Source: an uncultured Geobacteraceae bacterium
GTDB lineage: Bacteria; Desulfobacterota; Desulfuromonadia; Geobacterales; Pseudopelobacteraceae
Reading direction: 5' to 3'
Length of the DNA stretch: 43,592 nucleotides
NCBI GenBank assembly: GCA_903876875.1
Contig: CAIRBT010000185.1
Coordinates: 1 to 43,592, forward strand
In this document: piece after piece, positions 16,224-25,293 of the stretch
How positions within the stretch are numbered: position 1 is the first letter of the stretch
How the letters are laid out: every line of letters starts with the position of its first letter
The notes under the pieces: model-generated
The model's database searches: none
Seen by the model: only the letters and a program-made list of their open reading frames with translations
Told to the model about the DNA's origin: nothing
Program-made: the position numbers and the translations under genes

Positions 16224-17486
16224 ATGAATATTGAAATCAACGAAATATATCTCAGCTCCGTCATTGGCCGCTCGGTGATCAACTTCAAGGGTGAGCAGAT
16301 CGGCATCCTACGGGATCTCATCATGGTTCCGGGGGAAGTTTTTCCCGAAGTATCCCATATCGTCATCAAATGCCGTAAAGGGCTCAAAACCCTCCCCTGG
16401 GGAGAAGTCTCCCTCTTCACCCATGTGGTAATCTCCACCGGCAGTAATACCCCCCAGCAGCTGCACACCTTTGACCCGGACGCAAAGGACATTCTTGTCA
16501 AACGGGATCTGCTCGACAAACAGATTGTCGATGTTGATGGCGCCAAGGTTGTCCGGGTAAATGATATCAAACTGGGCAACCTGAATCATAAACTCTGTAT
16601 TTTCTCCGTTGATATCGGCTTTCGCGGCCTGCTGAGACGCCTTGGATACGAGCGTTTTGGCGAACAGGTTGCCACCCTGCTCAAACGGAACATCCCCCAC
16701 AATGAAATCAGCTGGGAATATGTCCAACCCCTGGAAGCCAACTCTTCAAAACTGGCTCTCAACATCGCCCGGGATCAGATGAACGAACTGCATCCTGCCG
16801 ACCTTGCCGATATTCTGGAGAATATCCCGATCCAGAGCATCCGCACCGTGCTTGATTCCATTGATGTTGAAACCACCGGTGAAGCCCTCTACGAGCTGGA
16901 ATCGGACATGAGAAATCTGGTTATCAGCCAGCTCGATAACGAGCAGATGACCGACATTCTCGAAGAGATGGAACCGGATGAAGCCGCCGATGTTTTGAGC
17001 GACCTGCCAGAGCAGAAAGCCCAGGAACTACTGGACATGATGGACCAGGAAGATGCCGAGGATATCCAGGAACTGCTGGAGCATGAAGAGGATTCGGCCG
17101 GTGGTCTCATGAACCCGGACTACCTGCGGCTCACCTCCGAAATCACCGTGGGACGGGCTCTGGAAATCCTCAAGGAGTCTGCCGACGAGATAGAAACCAT
17201 CTTTTACGGCTATGTGGTGTCGGCCGATGACCAGCTTGAGGGCATCGTGTCACTCAAAGGGTTGATTATGAACCCGCCAGAAACCCTCTTGACCGACATC
17301 ATGGAAGAAAATATCAAGTACGTCCGGATCGATGCCGAACCGGAGGATATGCTGGAAACCTTAACCAAGTATGACCTGATTGCCGTTCCGGTTCTTGATC
17401 TGGACGACAAAATGGCGGGCATCGTCACCGTTGACGACGTACTCGCCCATTATCTGCCACAAATCATAAAAATCAAGCGACGTTAG
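16224..17486 (+). CDS. Soluble PRC-barrel / MgtE N-domain / CBS-pair protein
   Basis: The 420-residue protein has no membrane segment. It begins with two PRC-barrel-like units (about 10-75 and 85-165), then the MgtE intracellular N domain (about 180-285, with repeated 'D.AADVLSDLPEQKAQELL' helices and 'EDSAGGLMNPDY') and a pair of CBS domains (about 290-410). In the magnesium channel MgtE, the N and CBS domains sense magnesium and gate the pore; here they stand alone. The next gene is an Nramp-type transporter 11 bases downstream, so a regulatory partnership is likely. ATG 16224 was chosen because MNIEINEI starts the conserved fold; the frame stays open to 15978, but that stretch includes the terminator. 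Confidence 0.85.
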   Translation: MNIEINEIYLSSVIGRSVINFKGEQIGILRDLIMVPGEVFPEVSHIVIKCRKGLKTLPWGEVSLFTHVVISTGSNTPQQLHTFDPDAKDILVKRDLLDKQIVDVDGAKVVRVNDIKLGNLNHKLCIFSVDIGFRGLLRRLGYERFGEQVATLLKRNIPHNEISWEYVQPLEANSSKLALNIARDQMNELHPADLADILENIPIQSIRTVLDSIDVETTGEALYELESDMRNLVISQLDNEQMTDILEEMEPDEAADVLSDLPEQKAQELLDMMDQEDAEDIQELLEHEEDSAGGLMNPDYLRLTSEITVGRALEILKESADEIETIFYGYVVSADDQLEGIVSLKGLIMNPPETLLTDIMEENIKYVRIDAEPEDMLETLTKYDLIAVPVLDLDDKMAGIVTVDDVLAHYLPQIIKIKRR

Positions 17487-17497
17487 AAGCCCAGACT

Positions 17498-18796
17498 ATG
17501 TTCACTACGATCTCACAATTCAGGTTCCTGAAACCGCTCAAGAGCTTCAGCCCCCGCAATATCCTGATTTTTCTGGCCATTCTTGGCCCGGGCATCATTA
17601 CCGCCAATGTGGACAACGATGCCGGCGGTATTACCACCTACTCCCTGGCCGCCGCCAATTATGGCTATTCGATCCTCTGGATGATGATACCGACCACCAT
17701 CGCCCTGGTGGTTATCCAGGAGATGTGTGCCCGCATGGGAGCCATCACGGGCAAGGGGTTATCGGATCTGATCCGGGAATCCTTCGGCGTCAAGGTCACC
17801 TTCTATGTCATGATCGCCCTGCTACTGACCAACATGGGTAACTCCATATCGGAATTTGCCGGGATTGCTGCCAGTCTGGAGATTTTCGGCATCAGTAAAT
17901 ATATCTCGGTGCCCATTTCCGCCATATTAGTCTGGTTACTGATCGTCAAAGGCTCCTATAAAGTGGTGGAAAAGGTCTTTCTGGTGGCCTGCCTGGTTTA
18001 TATCGCCTACCCCATCGCTGCCTTCATGGCCGGTCCGGACTGGCCGGTTGTCCTGAAAGCCACCGTCACCCCCACCTTCAAGACCGACAGTGCCTACCTC
18101 ATGACCCTCATCGGTATTGTCGGCACCACCATCGCCCCCTGGATGCAGTTTTACCAACAGGCGGCCATTGTAGAGAAGGGAATTACGGCGGATCAGTACA
18201 GCTTTTCCCGTATTGACGTGGTATTTGGCTGCATTATGGCCATTGTGGTGGCTTTTTTCATGATGGTCGCCTGCGCCGCCTCCATCCATCTCCATGGACT
18301 GAAAATTGAAACGGCCGCCGATGCCGCCATGGCTCTCAAACCGCTGGTTGGCCAGCATGCATCGGCACTCTTTGCCTTTGGTCTCTTTAACGCATCACTG
18401 TTTGCCGCCTGCATTCTGCCGCTGTCGACCGCCTACTATATTTGTGAGGGGATGGGGTGGGAATCGGGGGTTGATAAAGATTTCAAACAGGCACCGCAAT
18501 TTTTCTGGCTGTTTACCATCATCATTATTATCAGTGCCGGACTAATTCTGATTCCTAATGCACCACTGATGGCAATCATGTTTATTTCACAGGTGGTAAA
18601 CGGTGCCGTTCTCCCCTTCGTGCTGATGTTCATGATAAAACTGATTAACGACAAAAACCTCATGGGGAGTTACGTCAACGGCCCGGTTTTCAACATCATT
18701 GCCTGGTTTACCGTGGTGGTCATGATCGTGCTGACCTTCATCATGACCGTGGATATGGCATTTCCCGGCCTGATCAAGCGGCTTATGGCGTTTTAA
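17498..18796 (+). CDS. Nramp-family divalent metal transporter with altered metal site
   Basis: This 432-residue membrane protein has about 11 hydrophobic segments and an Nramp/SLC11 layout. The two metal-site motifs differ from manganese and iron transporters. The DPGN of helix 1 is D41-A-G-G44 ('NVDNDAGGITTY'), and the MPHN of helix 6 is A213-P-W-M216 ('TTIAPWMQFYQQ'). Loss of the helix-6 Met is known in Nramp-related magnesium transporters. Together with the neighbouring MgtE-type sensor protein, this suggests magnesium or another hard cation as substrate; that is inference. The two genes are 11 bases apart and are surely co-transcribed. The 3' end overlaps the convergent DUF4124 gene by 14 bases. 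Confidence 0.88.
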   Translation: MFTTISQFRFLKPLKSFSPRNILIFLAILGPGIITANVDNDAGGITTYSLAAANYGYSILWMMIPTTIALVVIQEMCARMGAITGKGLSDLIRESFGVKVTFYVMIALLLTNMGNSISEFAGIAASLEIFGISKYISVPISAILVWLLIVKGSYKVVEKVFLVACLVYIAYPIAAFMAGPDWPVVLKATVTPTFKTDSAYLMTLIGIVGTTIAPWMQFYQQAAIVEKGITADQYSFSRIDVVFGCIMAIVVAFFMMVACAASIHLHGLKIETAADAAMALKPLVGQHASALFAFGLFNASLFAACILPLSTAYYICEGMGWESGVDKDFKQAPQFFWLFTIIIIISAGLILIPNAPLMAIMFISQVVNGAVLPFVLMFMIKLINDKNLMGSYVNGPVFNIIAWFTVVVMIVLTFIMTVDMAFPGLIKRLMAF

Positions 18797-19301
18797 TTTT
18801 CCTGATTTCCACCGGAATACCTGACGCACGGATTGTCTCAACCAGAGCGGTGTACTTCCGATAGGTCTGCTCGTACAACAGTCGCCCCTCCTCATAGTCG
18901 TTTTTCATTTTATCAAATTGTGCCTTGGTCATCTCCTTCGGGGAGAAAATCTGCGTGCGTAACCGTTGCAGATTCTGTTCCGCATCTCCCAGTTCAACTT
19001 CAAGGACCTCCAGATCCCGTCGAAAATCGGTGCGACTCCTGCCGGTCGAGTTTTTTTCCTTTTCAACGTCACCCGGTACGGAGGCAGCCCCCCCCTTCAT
19101 CGCCGATTCAGCGGTCACCGGAGCGGTAGTCGCCCCCATATCCCCCCGCAGTTTAACTTTCTTACGGTATTTTTTGGGAACCCGTGAGTAATCTTCCGTG
19201 AAGTTATAGGTACCGCTGTCATCAACCCACGAATAGGTTTCACCCCAGAGCGGTGATGCCACCAGCAACAACAAAAAACCGGACAGGATAGAACGTGTCA
19301 T
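18783..19301 (-). CDS. Exported DUF4124-type protein
   Basis: The 172-residue protein starts with a signal peptide (basic start, hydrophobic 'ILSGFLLLLVASPLWG', cleavage near residue 21). The short N-terminal DUF4124 motif follows ('TYSWVDDSGTYNFTEDYSRVP'-like strand pair). A low-complexity linker (about 55-88) leads to a helical, probably coiled-coil C-terminus (about 90-160). It is likely periplasmic or envelope-associated; the function is unknown. ATG 19301 is preceded by GGGGCAG; a TTG one codon earlier is possible. It is the last gene of the leftward group that includes the HIT protein, with nine bases between them. Confidence 0.75.
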   Translation of the reverse strand: MTRSILSGFLLLLVASPLWGETYSWVDDSGTYNFTEDYSRVPKKYRKKVKLRGDMGATTAPVTAESAMKGGAASVPGDVEKEKNSTGRSRTDFRRDLEVLEVELGDAEQNLQRLRTQIFSPKEMTKAQFDKMKNDYEEGRLLYEQTYRKYTALVETIRASGIPVEIRKIKTP

Positions 19302-19310
19302 CAACTGCCC

Positions 19311-19655
19311 CTAGCCGGGAGGCCAGGCGAATTCACGGCCTGCCAGCAGATGGAAATGAATGTGAAAGACCGATTGCCCCGCCCCTGTCCCGTTATTTTG
19401 CACGATGCGGAAGCCTCCATCACCATCCCCCCTGCCCCGGGCGAGGTCGCCGCCGGTGCGGAGAATATGCCCAACCAGAGCATCATCTTCCACCGTCATA
19501 TCCAGCAGGTTGGCAAAGTGCTTTTTTGGTATCAACAGCAGATGCAGCGGAGCCTGGGGAGTGATATCCTCAATGGCAATGAAGTGCTCATCCTCAAAGA
19601 CGATGGAAGCCGGGATGCTGCGGGCGATTATGCGACAAAAGAGACAATGTTCCAT
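19311..19655 (-). CDS. HIT-family nucleotide hydrolase (HinT-like)
   Basis: The 114-residue protein spans a complete HIT domain. The histidine triad is H98-I-H100-F-H102 followed by 'LLAGREFAWPPG', and the N-terminal 'CLFCRII' holds the C4/C7 pair found in many HinT proteins. HinT enzymes hydrolyse purine nucleoside phosphoramidates. Its place behind purine and pyrimidine genes suits a nucleotide role. ATG 19655 follows GAGGAA; the upstream tlyA stop is 10 bases away, so the genes are probably co-transcribed. Confidence 0.92.
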   Translation of the reverse strand: MEHCLFCRIIARSIPASIVFEDEHFIAIEDITPQAPLHLLLIPKKHFANLLDMTVEDDALVGHILRTGGDLARGRGDGDGGFRIVQNNGTGAGQSVFHIHFHLLAGREFAWPPG

Positions 19656-19665
19656 AGTAAGTTCC

Positions 19666-20439
19666 TCATTCGGAGATGGAGGGATATATATATGTCAAGG
19701 GGGATTTCCTACACCGCAACAACAGCAGAAATTCCCGGTTACCGTCGGCACCGGTGATGGGTGACTCACACATACCGGCGACCTCCAGGCCCAGTTCACG
19801 GGCATGGGCACTGACATCTTCGACAACCTGCTGCTGGACGGCGACGTCGCGTACCACTCCCCCCTTCCCCACCGCACCCCGGCTCACTTCAAACTGGGGC
19901 TTGACCAGGGCGATAATATGCCCCCCCCGGGTCAGCAAATTGACCGTGGGGGGGAGTACTTTCACAAGAGATATAAAGGAGGCGTCGATGACCGCGAGGG
20001 TCGGTATCTCAGCTAACTGGTCGGCGGAAACAGTGCGAATATTGGTGCGTTCCATACTGATGACCCGGGGGTCTGTTTGCAATTTCCAGGCGAGCTGGCC
20101 GTACCCCACATCTATGGCATAGACACAGGCAGCTCCGGCCTGCAGCAGGCAGTCGGTAAAGCCCCCCGTGGAGGAACCCACATCCACCGCCACCACCCCC
20201 GCCACATCAAAAGCGAATTCATCGAGGGCTTTACGGAGTTTGAGCCCCCCCCGGCTCACGTAGGGGAGCTGTTCCCCCTTGCGGCGAATTTCCACAGTTG
20301 GGGCGAACAGCAACCCCGGTTTGTCAGCCAGATGGTCATTAACGACCATCTGGCCGGCCATAATGAGGGCACGGGCACGGGAGATATCCGGTGCCAGCCC
20401 CTGACTGACCACCAAGCGGTCAAGGCGCTGTCTGGTCAT
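19666..20439 (-). CDS. tlyA: TlyA-family rRNA 2'-O-methyltransferase
   Basis: The 257-residue protein has an N-terminal S4 RNA-binding domain (about 1-60, 'RLDRLVVSQGLAPDISRARALI') and an FtsJ/RrmJ methyltransferase domain. The SAM-binding loop reads 'VDVGSSTGGFTDCLL' and later strands carry 'AVIDASFISL' and 'LVKPQFE', holding the expected catalytic acidic and Lys residues. TlyA proteins methylate 16S and 23S rRNA cytidines; the older name haemolysin is misleading. ATG 20439 has no strong ribosome binding site; it lies 25 bases after pyrE. It is part of the leftward pur/pyr gene string. Confidence 0.9.
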   Translation of the reverse strand: MTRQRLDRLVVSQGLAPDISRARALIMAGQMVVNDHLADKPGLLFAPTVEIRRKGEQLPYVSRGGLKLRKALDEFAFDVAGVVAVDVGSSTGGFTDCLLQAGAACVYAIDVGYGQLAWKLQTDPRVISMERTNIRTVSADQLAEIPTLAVIDASFISLVKVLPPTVNLLTRGGHIIALVKPQFEVSRGAVGKGGVVRDVAVQQQVVEDVSAHARELGLEVAGMCESPITGADGNREFLLLLRCRKSPLTYIYPSISE

Positions 20440-20464
20440 AGGTGATGCCGTTCATGCCGCACGC

Positions 20465-21016
20465 TTATGCTCCGACAAGCTCACTTTTAGTAAAGATGGT
20501 GCGCAGCCAGTACCCTTCAGCTTCGATATTTTCCCGACCACCCTCTTCACGGTCAACCAGGGTCACGATACCGAGCACCACCAACCCTTCCTCTTCGGCC
20601 CGTCTCACCGCTTTCATGGAGGAACCGCCGGTTGTCACCACATCCTCAACGATAATCACCCGGGTTCCGGCCGGAAGATTTTTTCTCCCTTCCAACCACT
20701 GTCCGGTGCCATGCCCCTTCGGTTCCTTACGGATAATAAAAGCGTGCATGCTTTTGCCAGCTAAATGAGCAGCAATGGAGGTGGCGGTGGCAATGGGGTC
20801 AGCACCCAGGGTTATGCCACCGACGGCCTGAACCGCTTCAACATCTTTGATAGCTTCATAGAACAGCTTCCCCACCAGAAAGCCCCCCTCGGCGTGGAGG
20901 GTGGTCTGCTTGCCGTCGAAGTAAAAATCACTCTGACGTCCCGAAGCCAGGGTTACCAGACGTTTTTCATAGGAAAGTTCCAGGATAATTTTTTTTAATT
21001 GTTCGCGATCACTCAT
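20465..21016 (-). CDS. pyrE: Orotate phosphoribosyltransferase
   Basis: The 183-residue protein is an OPRTase, which joins orotate and PRPP to give OMP in pyrimidine synthesis. The PRPP-binding motif is 'RVIIVEDVVTTGGSS', and 'LASGRQSDFYFDGKQ' is the family's orotate-side loop. ATG 21016 overlaps the end of purF by eight bases (the purF stop TGA lies inside codons 2-3), so it is translationally coupled. A longer frame upstream would lie within purF and is not supported. Confidence 0.95.
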   Translation of the reverse strand: MSDREQLKKIILELSYEKRLVTLASGRQSDFYFDGKQTTLHAEGGFLVGKLFYEAIKDVEAVQAVGGITLGADPIATATSIAAHLAGKSMHAFIIRKEPKGHGTGQWLEGRKNLPAGTRVIIVEDVVTTGGSSMKAVRRAEEEGLVVLGIVTLVDREEGGRENIEAEGYWLRTIFTKSELVGA

Positions 21017-22436
21017 GTTCCGAAAGCTCCTCTTCAAATAGTCCCAACTGGGGAAGATCCACCGGTTTGGGGAATGCGACCGGATAATTTCCGGCAAAAC
21101 AGGCTTTACAATAGCGGGTATCACCCTGACCGATTGACGAGACAAGCCCCTCTTCCGACAGATAGCCCAGGGTATCGGCGGTCACATAGCGGCAGATTTC
21201 GTCGATGGTGTGAGACGAAGAGATCAGCTCCTTCCGGTTCGGTGTGTCGATACCGTAATAGCAGGGATAGCTGGTAGGGGGTGAGGAAATTCGCAGATGC
21301 ACTTCGGAGGCACCGGCGTTGCGCACCATCTTGACGATCTTGCGAGAGGTGGTACCCCGCACAATGGAATCGTCAATAACCACCACCCGTTTTCCCTTTA
21401 GCAGTTCCCGCACCGGGTTGAGTTTAATCTTCACCCCAAAGTGACGGATGGACTGGGCCGGCTCGATGAACGTCCTCCCCACGTAATGGTTACGGATCAG
21501 CCCCAACTCAAAGGGGATACCGGACTCTTCCGCATAGCCCATGGCGGCCGGCACGCCGGAGTCCGGCACCGCGATCACCACATCGGCATCCACCGGATAT
21601 TCCCGCGCCAGCTGACGCCCCAGCTCCTTGCGGGCCAGATAGACGTTGCGACCGAAAATAGTGGAGTCGGGACGGGCGAAATAGACAAATTCAAAAATGC
21701 AGGGGGTCTGTTCAATTTTCTTGAAGGGGAACAGGGATTTGATGGCGCCATCCTTGGTGCAGACGACCATCTCGCCCGGTTCGATTTCCCGCACAAAATC
21801 AGCCTCAATCAGGTCAAGGGCACAGCTTTCCGAGGCGACCACCCAGGCATTACCCAGTTTACCGAGGCAGAGAGGACGGAACCCGTTGGGATCACGTACC
21901 GCAATCATGCGTGATTCAGTGAGAAACAGCAAGCAGTAGGCTCCCTGAATCCGTTTCAGGGCATTGACAATTCGATCCACCAGGGAATTGGTTTTGGAAG
22001 CGGCAATCAGGTGAATGATGATTTCCGTATCCATGGTGGTCTGAAAGATAGAACCGTAGGCCTCCAGTTCGGCTTTCAGCAACTGGGCGTTAACCAGGTT
22101 GCCGTTGTGGGCAACGGCGATGGAACCACGGGAATAATCCACCATGATCGGCTGCACGTTTTTTTCAACGGAGGCACCGGCCGTCGAGTAGCGCACATGG
22201 CCGATGGCAGACTTGCCGGGGAGCTTTTTGAAGACATCGGGATTGCTGAAGACATCGGCCACTAACCCCATCCGTTTATGGGCATGGAGTGCCGTACCGT
22301 CGGAGGAGACGATACCGCAGCTTTCCTGACCACGGTGTTGGAGGGCGTAGAGCCCCAGATAGGTCAGGTTGGATGCTTCCGTATGGTTGTAGATGCCAAA
22401 GACACCACATTCTTCTTGGGGACGGGTTAACTTCAT
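21009..22436 (-). CDS. purF: Amidophosphoribosyltransferase
   Basis: This 475-residue enzyme makes the first committed step of purine synthesis, PRPP plus glutamine to phosphoribosylamine. The start 'MKLTRPQEECGVFG' shows a short propeptide before the nucleophile C10, which must be exposed by processing. The PRPP motif 'KRVVVIDDSIVRGTTS' is intact, and the C-terminal cysteines ('RYCKACFAG') suggest the Fe-S type of the enzyme. ATG 22436 has GGAG nine bases upstream; a GTG five codons earlier has none. It is 24 bases after purQ and overlaps pyrE. Confidence 0.96.
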   Translation of the reverse strand: MKLTRPQEECGVFGIYNHTEASNLTYLGLYALQHRGQESCGIVSSDGTALHAHKRMGLVADVFSNPDVFKKLPGKSAIGHVRYSTAGASVEKNVQPIMVDYSRGSIAVAHNGNLVNAQLLKAELEAYGSIFQTTMDTEIIIHLIAASKTNSLVDRIVNALKRIQGAYCLLFLTESRMIAVRDPNGFRPLCLGKLGNAWVVASESCALDLIEADFVREIEPGEMVVCTKDGAIKSLFPFKKIEQTPCIFEFVYFARPDSTIFGRNVYLARKELGRQLAREYPVDADVVIAVPDSGVPAAMGYAEESGIPFELGLIRNHYVGRTFIEPAQSIRHFGVKIKLNPVRELLKGKRVVVIDDSIVRGTTSRKIVKMVRNAGASEVHLRISSPPTSYPCYYGIDTPNRKELISSSHTIDEICRYVTADTLGYLSEEGLVSSIGQGDTRYCKACFAGNYPVAFPKPVDLPQLGLFEEELSEHE

Positions 22437-22460
22437 AGGTAAAGACTCCACTGGTATCTG

Positions 22461-23288
22461 TCAGATCAGGTTATTTCGGACATATTGGGCAGCATTCTTA
22501 TAGAGGATCAGCCCGTCGCCATCGACCGGCAGTTCCTCCCTGGTCCAGCGGGGATGCTGGGTGTAATTGACAAAGGCCTCAGGGTGGGGCATGAGCCCCA
22601 TGATACGGCCCGACGGGTCGCAGAGTGCCGCGATGCCGTTGACCGAACCGTTGGGGTTAGCGGGAAATTCCAGAGCTGTTTCGCCATAGGTGGCGTCACT
22701 GTAGCGGAGCACCGCCAGATGTCCCTCTTCGATGCGTGCCAGAGTAGCCGGGGTGTCGGTGAGAAACTTCCCCTCCCCATGGCGCACCGGCAGGTAAATC
22801 CCCTTCTCGATACCGGCGGTGAAGACCGAAGGGGACGCGGGATTGACTTTCAGGTAAGTCCAGCGATCCTGAAAGCGGCCACAGTCGTTGTGGGTCAGGG
22901 TGACACTCTGTCGGAGATAGTCACCGTCAAAACCGGGGAGCATGCCCATCTTCACCATCAGCTGGAAACCGTTGCAGACACCGAGAATCAGCTTGCCCGC
23001 CCCAATGAAGCGGGTGAACTGATCCACCAGCTTCTCGCCGCTGCCGGATACCACCCCGTGGATGAGGCGGTTAGCCTGAGCCTTGGCACTCCCCAGGTCG
23101 TCACCATCGAGAAAGCCACCGGTCAGATTAAGAAAATGAAAATCATCCAATGAAATTTCACCGGAGAGAATTTCTGAAATATGGGCAATAACCGCCACAT
23201 CAAAGCCACCAAGGCGACAGGCATGGGCCGCCTCCATTTCACAGTTGGTTCCATTCCCGGTTATAACGATTGCTCGTGTCTGTGTCAT
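22461..23288 (-). CDS. purQ: FGAM synthase glutaminase subunit
   Basis: The 275-residue class I glutamine amidotransferase supplies ammonia for formylglycinamidine ribotide synthesis. The catalytic triad is visible: C105 in 'LGVCNGFQLM', and H235 and E237 in 'MPHPEAF'. The partner PurL is encoded about 2 kb upstream with recQ and a repeat cluster in between. The length is somewhat above that of Bacillus-type PurQ and typical of the form in this lineage. The start is ATG 23288; the ribosome binding site (GGAGA) lies in the tail of the repeat region. Confidence 0.94.
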   Translation of the reverse strand: MTQTRAIVITGNGTNCEMEAAHACRLGGFDVAVIAHISEILSGEISLDDFHFLNLTGGFLDGDDLGSAKAQANRLIHGVVSGSGEKLVDQFTRFIGAGKLILGVCNGFQLMVKMGMLPGFDGDYLRQSVTLTHNDCGRFQDRWTYLKVNPASPSVFTAGIEKGIYLPVRHGEGKFLTDTPATLARIEEGHLAVLRYSDATYGETALEFPANPNGSVNGIAALCDPSGRIMGLMPHPEAFVNYTQHPRWTREELPVDGDGLILYKNAAQYVRNNLI

Positions 23289-23318
23289 TATATCTTCATC
23301 TCCTTATTCTCTGTTGCC

Positions 23319-23490
23319 GTAGAGACGCCCTATGTTGCGTCTCTACGTTTAATCGTCGGTGGTTTACCGAGACGCAAAATTTTGCGTCTCTACGTTCAAT
23401 CAATCCATGGTTTGTAGAGACGCACTATTTTGCGTCTTGTCTGTTCAATCAATCCATGGTTTGCAGAGACGCACTATTTTGCGTCTCTAC
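23319..23490. repeat. Cluster of four 28-bp palindromes between recQ and purQ
   Basis: Four copies of a palindrome of the form GTAGAGACGC-N8-GCGTCTCTAC lie at 23319-23346, 23366-23393, 23414-23441 and 23463-23490; copy 2 has a diverged left flank and copy 3 a changed right end. Copies 3 and 4 sit in a 49-base direct repeat that also contains CAATCAATCCATGG. The same palindrome family forms the core of the 103-bp tandem repeats at 43288-43592. The repeats fill the 205-base gap in the pur string and may form RNA hairpins that reduce read-through or protect mRNA ends (inference). Confidence 0.85.
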
Positions 23491-23493
23491 ACA

Positions 23494-25293
23494 TTATGAA
23501 TTCCCAAAATCCCGTATTTCCGCCAGAAACCGTGTGCCGTATTTCTGAAGTTTGTGTTCACCCACCCCGTTCACGGCAAGCAGCTCCCGGAAATCGTGGG
23601 GTTTGCTGGAGGCCATTTCCAACAGCGTGGCATCGGAAAACACCACGAAGGGGGGAACACCAGCAGCATCGGCAATCTCTTTGCGGACCCCCCGTAACCG
23701 GTCAAACAGCCCCTGATTGAAACCGGCGGAGACACCTTTTTTGCGGCGGCTCTTTTCTTCCGGTTTCACCGTCGCACGGGGCAGACCGAGAATCACCTGA
23801 ACTTGCCCCGTGAGCACCGGCCGTGCAGCGGGGGAAAGCCCCAGCACCCCGTAGCGGGTAAAATCCTGTACCAGATAGCCGAGATGAATCAGCTGCCGGA
23901 AAATATTCTCCCATTCCAGGGGAGACAGGTCGGCTCCGATACCGTAGGTAGAGAGTTCATGGTGCCGTAATTCCAGAATCCGCTGATTTTTGGAACCGCG
24001 CAATACCTCGATCACGTGCCGCACGCCGAACCGTTCACCGACCCGGTAGACGCAGGACAGAGCCTTCTTTGCCAACTCCGAAGCATCCATCCGCTGGGGG
24101 GGATCGGTGCAGATATCACAGTTATCGCAATCATGGGGCATCTGATCGCCGAAATAGGAGAGCAGTGCCCGGCGGCGACAGGTTAATGCCTCACAGTAGG
24201 CCACCATGGCATTGAGTTTTTGCAGCTCGATCCGCACCCGTTCGGCGTTGTCGCTGGTTTCAATCAGGGAGCGTGCCGTCATGACATCCCCCATGCCAAA
24301 CAGCATGACCGCTTCCGAGTTGAGACCATCCCGGCCGGCACGACCGGTCTCCTGATAATAGCTTTCCACACTTTTGGGCATGTCATAATGCACCACAAAG
24401 CGGACGTTCGGCTTATCAATCCCCATGCCAAAGGCCACAGTTGCCACAACAATCCTGATATCATCACAGCGAAAGCCGTTTTGCACCCGGCTCCGCTCCC
24501 GGTCGGACAGTCCGGCGTGGTAGGCGGCGGCGGAAAAGCCCTGCTGAACCAGTTGGTCGGCAATCTGCTCAACCCGTTTCCGACTTAAGGCATAGACAAT
24601 GCCGGATTCATCGCTACGCCCCTTGAGAAAGCCGCACAGTTGCACAAACGGTTTATGTTTGGGTATCACCGTGTAGGTGATATTGGGACGATCAAAGCCG
24701 GCCACAAAGACCCGTGCCTGCTGGATTCCCAACTGATTAACAATGTCTTTGCGGGTTTCCGGGTCAGCAGTCGCCGTCATGGCCACAATCGGCACCTGGG
24801 GAAACAGTGCCCGGAGCTGACCCAGCCTCACATAGTCGGGACGAAAATCATGACCCCACTGGGAGATACAGTGGGCTTCATCAATGGCAAACAGTGCCAG
24901 AGAAAGGGTTGCCACCGTTTCCAGAAAATCGGGGAGCAACAGCCGTTCCGGTGCCACATAGAGCAGATCAAGTTCACCGCAATGCATCTGCCGTAACACC
25001 TGACGTACTTCATCGGAAGTCAGGGAGGAGTTGAGGCAGGCGGCTCGTACGCCGTTATCCTGCAAGGCATCGACCTGATCCTTCATGAGAGCGATCAACG
25101 GCGATACCACAATGGCCACTCCGCTTCGATGGAGAGCCGGGATCTGATAGCAGAGGGATTTCCCCCCGCCGGTCGGCATGACCAAAAACACATCCTCACC
25201 CGCGATGACCCGTTCAATGACCTCCTGTTGGGGAGCCCGGAACTGGTGAAAACCGAAGACGGTTTTCAGGGTGTGGTGGATGGCCTGGATCAT
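23494..25293 (-). CDS. recQ: ATP-dependent DNA helicase RecQ
   Basis: The 599-residue protein has the full RecQ layout: helicase core with Walker A 'MPTGGGKSLCYQ', 'DEAHCISQWGHDFRP', and motif VI 'YYQETGRAGRDG'; a zinc-binding region with 'CDNCDIC'; the RQC winged helix; and a C-terminal HRDC domain. It unwinds DNA 3' to 5' in recombination repair. ATG 25293 forms an ATGA overlap with the purL stop, so translation is coupled to purL; a start eight codons earlier is possible but lies further inside purL. Its place within a purine operon is unusual but clear here. Confidence 0.95.
   Translation of the reverse strand: MIQAIHHTLKTVFGFHQFRAPQQEVIERVIAGEDVFLVMPTGGGKSLCYQIPALHRSGVAIVVSPLIALMKDQVDALQDNGVRAACLNSSLTSDEVRQVLRQMHCGELDLLYVAPERLLLPDFLETVATLSLALFAIDEAHCISQWGHDFRPDYVRLGQLRALFPQVPIVAMTATADPETRKDIVNQLGIQQARVFVAGFDRPNITYTVIPKHKPFVQLCGFLKGRSDESGIVYALSRKRVEQIADQLVQQGFSAAAYHAGLSDRERSRVQNGFRCDDIRIVVATVAFGMGIDKPNVRFVVHYDMPKSVESYYQETGRAGRDGLNSEAVMLFGMGDVMTARSLIETSDNAERVRIELQKLNAMVAYCEALTCRRRALLSYFGDQMPHDCDNCDICTDPPQRMDASELAKKALSCVYRVGERFGVRHVIEVLRGSKNQRILELRHHELSTYGIGADLSPLEWENIFRQLIHLGYLVQDFTRYGVLGLSPAARPVLTGQVQVILGLPRATVKPEEKSRRKKGVSAGFNQGLFDRLRGVRKEIADAAGVPPFVVFSDATLLEMASSKPHDFRELLAVNGVGEHKLQKYGTRFLAEIRDFGNS

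Noticed and set aside
21017-21145. N-terminal extension of PyrE
   Set aside because: It lies wholly inside purF in another frame and does not match OPRTase starts.
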